From Bdellovibrionales bacterium GWA1_52_35 (GTDB lineage: Bacteria; Bdellovibrionota; UBA1018): a stretch of 64,000 nt of DNA. Position 1 is the first letter of the stretch. Each line of letters opens with the position of its first letter. This document shows positions 61,903 to 64,000 of the stretch, one piece after another. Where the stretch lies: assembly GCA_001769805.1 (NCBI GenBank), contig MEPO01000022.1, positions 132,476 through 196,475 on the forward strand, in the 5' to 3' direction. A program made the position numbers and the translations under genes. The notes under the pieces were generated by a model, which searched no databases, was not told the origin of the DNA, and was given only the letters and a program-made list of their open reading frames with translations.

Positions 61903-62541
61903 ATGAGGATTATGCCAGGCGAGTTTATTGTCACGTTGGGAGATGTTTCGAATATCCCAGGAATGTTTGAGGGCCACTTTCTGAAGGGGCGGAGCGAACC
62001 CCGGATAGCAATGGTGGGACGTTCCAACGTGGGGAAGAGTTCGCTGATCAATGCCTTGTTGCAGGCCCGTCTGGCTCAGGTCAGTAAAGAGCCAGGCAAG
62101 ACCCGGGCGATCCATTTTTATCTTTGGAAGGAAATGGGCAAAATTGTCGCTGATCTTCCCGGCTATGGTTATGCCCGCGCCGGCCATGATGAGAGGGATC
62201 GATGGGCCCGGTTCATCAATGCGTATTTGAAAGAAGATGGGAATCTTGAGCGCGCCATGGTTCTGCTCGACGCCCGTCATGGTCCGACAGAGCTGGATCT
62301 GGAAGCAATCGGGTTCTTGAGTTTGAAAGGGATTCCCGTCACGTTTATCATGACCAAGTTTGATGCGCTCAAAACCCAGTCTGATCGCGCCCGCAGGAGC
62401 AAAGAAGTGAATGCGGTACTCAAGGACATGGGGTATGGCCCGAAGGATGTCTACTGGGTTTCGGCAACTAGCAAGGATGGTTTGAAAACGCTGACCCGGG
62501 CAATCTCGGTCGGCAAGTATGGCGATGAGGAGAATGACTGA
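61903..62541 (+). CDS. engB: Ribosome biogenesis GTPase YsxC/EngB
   Basis: Essential GTPase for 50S assembly. G1 VGRSNVGKSSLINAL, switch region PGKTRAIHFYLW, G3 DLPGYGYA, G4 TKFD and SATSKDG. 212 residues from ATG 61903; ATG 61912 (after GAGG) is an alternative. Stop overlaps the next start (TGATG). Confidence 0.95.
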   Translation: MRIMPGEFIVTLGDVSNIPGMFEGHFLKGRSEPRIAMVGRSNVGKSSLINALLQARLAQVSKEPGKTRAIHFYLWKEMGKIVADLPGYGYARAGHDERDRWARFINAYLKEDGNLERAMVLLDARHGPTELDLEAIGFLSLKGIPVTFIMTKFDALKTQSDRARRSKEVNAVLKDMGYGPKDVYWVSATSKDGLKTLTRAISVGKYGDEEND

Positions 62542-62753
62542 TGCCGGTACAGGTCTTTTTGGGAGCGGCAGTGGAGTTTTTTTTAATTCTGTTCAGTTGC
62601 ATATTTCTGCTGAAACCCCGGCTCCTTTTCGGGGAATGGTCTGAAAAGGCTGGCTCAGCCTTGACGTTTCTTGGAATGTTCTTTGTCTGTCTGTGCTTCT
62701 GCTGGTCCGTTATCCTGGGTGGTGTTTTGTTCGTGAACGGCTACATCGTTTAG
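62541..62753 (+). CDS. Small two-helix membrane protein
   Basis: 70 residues, almost entirely two membrane segments (FLGAAVEFFLILFSCIFLL and ALTFLGMFFVCLCFCWSVIL) joined by a short polar loop. Overlaps the engB stop by one base and ends 7 bases before the carboxypeptidase, so translated in the same operon. No family recognised; the overlap and clean hydrophobic pattern argue that it is real. Confidence 0.65.
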   Translation: MPVQVFLGAAVEFFLILFSCIFLLKPRLLFGEWSEKAGSALTFLGMFFVCLCFCWSVILGGVLFVNGYIV

Positions 62754-62760
62754 AGGTCTC

Positions 62761-63786
62761 ATGAAGAACAAGCACATGAAAATCGGTGTGGTCGCGCCCT
62801 CGTTCAAAGTTCCCTTGATCGAATTCCAGCTCGGGATCGAGCGGATTCGTGAAGAAGGGTTCTCGGTCCAGGTGCATCCCCAGTGCAAGCAGAGTCAGTG
62901 GTATTTTGCAGGAACGGACGAAGAGCGGGCCAAGGCGTTTTTTGAATACGCGATGGATCCGGGCTTGAGGGCGATCTGGTATGCCCGGGGGGGCTACGGT
63001 GCTGGACGACTTTTGTCGCATCTGGATCGTCTGACGAAAATGCATGGCCTGCCACCTCGGAAATTGCTGCTCGGATTCTCCGACGCCACGGCAATGCATG
63101 AGTACGTCAAGAATCGCTGGGGCTGGCATACTCTTCATTCTCCGATGCCCGGCTTGCGAAGTTTCTGCGCGTTGAAATCCAGTGAATGGCAGGCGATCCT
63201 GGGTTTTCTGCGCGGAGAGAAAATCACAAATCCCTGGGGTCCCAAGCCGCTGAAATTCCAGGATGGGGCGCCGTCCAGGGACGTGGTCGGGGAACTCGTG
63301 GGCGGGAATCTTACGGTCGTGACCTCGCTCGTGGGGACTCCTTACGCCGTGGATGCGCGTGGGAAAATTGTGTTCTTCGAGGATGTGGATGAGGCGCTTT
63401 ACCGGATTGACCGGATGGTCCAGCAGTTGCTGGATTCCAAGGCTCTCGAAGGGGCCAAGGCAATCGTATTGGGCAACTTCCTGAGTTGCCGGGACCCGGT
63501 CCCACTGGTGCTCGGAGTGAAGCCTACGGCCAAAAACATGATGAGAATGATCCGGTCTCCCAAAAAAAATGAGCTGGTCCGGCTCCGTAAGCGGCTGGTG
63601 GCCGATAAGGCGATTCGCGAAATTTTCGAGCGTCTGGGGCGGGAATTAAAGATCCCGGTGGCCTATGGGCTGCCTGTCGGGCATGGCCCTGAGAAAACGC
63701 CGCTTCCGCTTGGGGCCAAGTACCGGCTCGGGCGGGACGGGGCTTTGACTCTGCTACAGTGGGAGTGGACAGACGCCCGGAAATAA
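62761..63786 (+). CDS. ldcA: LD-carboxypeptidase (peptidase S66)
   Basis: Removes the terminal D-Ala from murein tetrapeptides during cell-wall recycling. Family motifs: KIGVVAPSF start, IWYARGGYGAGRLL, nucleophile Ser107 in GFSDAT, GGNLTVVTSLVGTPY, the catalytic Glu in FFEDVDEALYRIDR and the His in GLPVGHGPEKTPLPLG. All three catalytic residues are present. 341 residues, slightly longer than the E. coli enzyme; no signal peptide, so cytoplasmic. Confidence 0.93.
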   Translation: MKNKHMKIGVVAPSFKVPLIEFQLGIERIREEGFSVQVHPQCKQSQWYFAGTDEERAKAFFEYAMDPGLRAIWYARGGYGAGRLLSHLDRLTKMHGLPPRKLLLGFSDATAMHEYVKNRWGWHTLHSPMPGLRSFCALKSSEWQAILGFLRGEKITNPWGPKPLKFQDGAPSRDVVGELVGGNLTVVTSLVGTPYAVDARGKIVFFEDVDEALYRIDRMVQQLLDSKALEGAKAIVLGNFLSCRDPVPLVLGVKPTAKNMMRMIRSPKKNELVRLRKRLVADKAIREIFERLGRELKIPVAYGLPVGHGPEKTPLPLGAKYRLGRDGALTLLQWEWTDARK

Positions 63787-63817
63787 GTTAAAAAACTGAA
63801 TCTGTATCTCAGATTGT

Positions 63818-63903
63818 GGCTTCCTGGCGGAATGGTATACGCGGTGGACTCAAAATCCACTGTCCGTAAGGGCGTGAGAGTTCGAGTCTCTCGGAAGCCA
63901 CCA
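63818..63903 (+). tRNA. tRNA-Leu (anticodon CAA)
   Basis: Acceptor GGCTTCC (63818-63824) pairs with GGAAGCC (63893-63899), discriminator A and an encoded CCA (63901-63903). D-arm GCG/CGC; anticodon stem GTGGA/TCCAC with loop CTCAAAA, anticodon CAA; a long class II variable arm; T-arm GAGAG-TTCGAGT-CTCTC. Class II arm plus CAA give leucine. Confidence 0.96.
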
Positions 63904-64000
63904 TTTCGTTGCAGAAGGGACCACTCACCTTACGAGTGCAGAGCCGAAAGGCGAAAAATCCTAACATCACGGAAAGATGAAGGCCTATGGGGCTAGCCCC

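Noticed and set aside
61732..61910. Minus-strand open stretch before engB, reading FTIGLACLVERPLL at its end
   Set aside because: It looks protein-like, but the open frame continues antisense through engB, has no plausible start in the gap and no recognised family; kept only as a possible relic.
63922..63938. CACTC/GAGTG hairpin after the tRNA
   Set aside because: Only a 5-bp stem with no T-run; insufficient for a terminator call. Nothing else is visible from 63904 to the window end.

Overview
The window is a chromosomal segment (roughly mid-50s % GC by eye) from a Gram-negative bacterium of the old 'deltaproteobacterial' type, most likely Bdellovibrionota/Oligoflexia or a relative of Myxococcota. 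The evidence is an Agl/Glt-like envelope machine (an FHA protein with an AgmX/PglI-type C-terminus, a myxobacterial-type outer-membrane barrel, long TPR proteins and a TolQ/TolR/TolR motor), many outer-membrane and secreted proteins, a fused PurS-PurL, an FHA-sigma54 activator and an animal/fungal-type (GT3) glycogen synthase. Taxon is inference. No insertion sequence, prophage or CRISPR array was seen.

Layout. 1-11.9 kb (+): purine genes purL (5' end outside the window), purQ, purH, purM running without gaps into an AddB-like and an AddA-like nuclease/helicase. 11.9-14.8 kb (-): a putative lipoprotein of six Ig-like repeats and an outer-membrane barrel with YwqK/MORN-like repeats. 14.9-19.85 kb (-): a group 3b-type [NiFe]-hydrogenase operon (beta, a cyclic-nucleotide-binding-fold protein, gamma, delta, alpha, maturation protease) with overlapping genes. 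20.0-21.9 kb (+): GT3 glycogen synthase. 21.9-33.7 kb: the Agl/Glt-like locus, a five-gene + operon (barrel, two TPR proteins, small membrane protein, FHA-AgmX protein) meeting a four-gene - operon (TolQ, two TolR, HAMP membrane protein) tail to tail, plus a periplasmic coiled-coil protein. 33.8-38.2 kb: thioredoxin, GmhA/DiaA-like SIS protein, RDD membrane protein, DNA polymerase I.

38.2-44.5 kb is the most accessory-looking part: an AT-richer stretch of unrecognised secreted proteins around a 1065-residue glycine-rich protein with an exact 891-bp internal period. That gene is bracketed by a ~50-bp direct repeat consisting of its own 3' end, the apparent scar of a lost tandem copy. A 412-bp intergenic region nearby contains a long hairpin.

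44.5-64 kb returns to housekeeping: thioredoxin-TPR protein, MBL hydrolase, tgt-yajC-secD-secF-recJ, a secreted subtilisin with a partner gene, accA-gmk-rel, a FliL-like protein, an FHA-sigma54 activator, engB (ysxC), a small membrane protein, an LD-carboxypeptidase and tRNA-Leu(CAA).

The strongest candidates for a larger system are the Agl/Glt-like trans-envelope machine and the repeat-protein locus at 39-44 kb. All functional calls come from reading motifs by eye; no database search was run.
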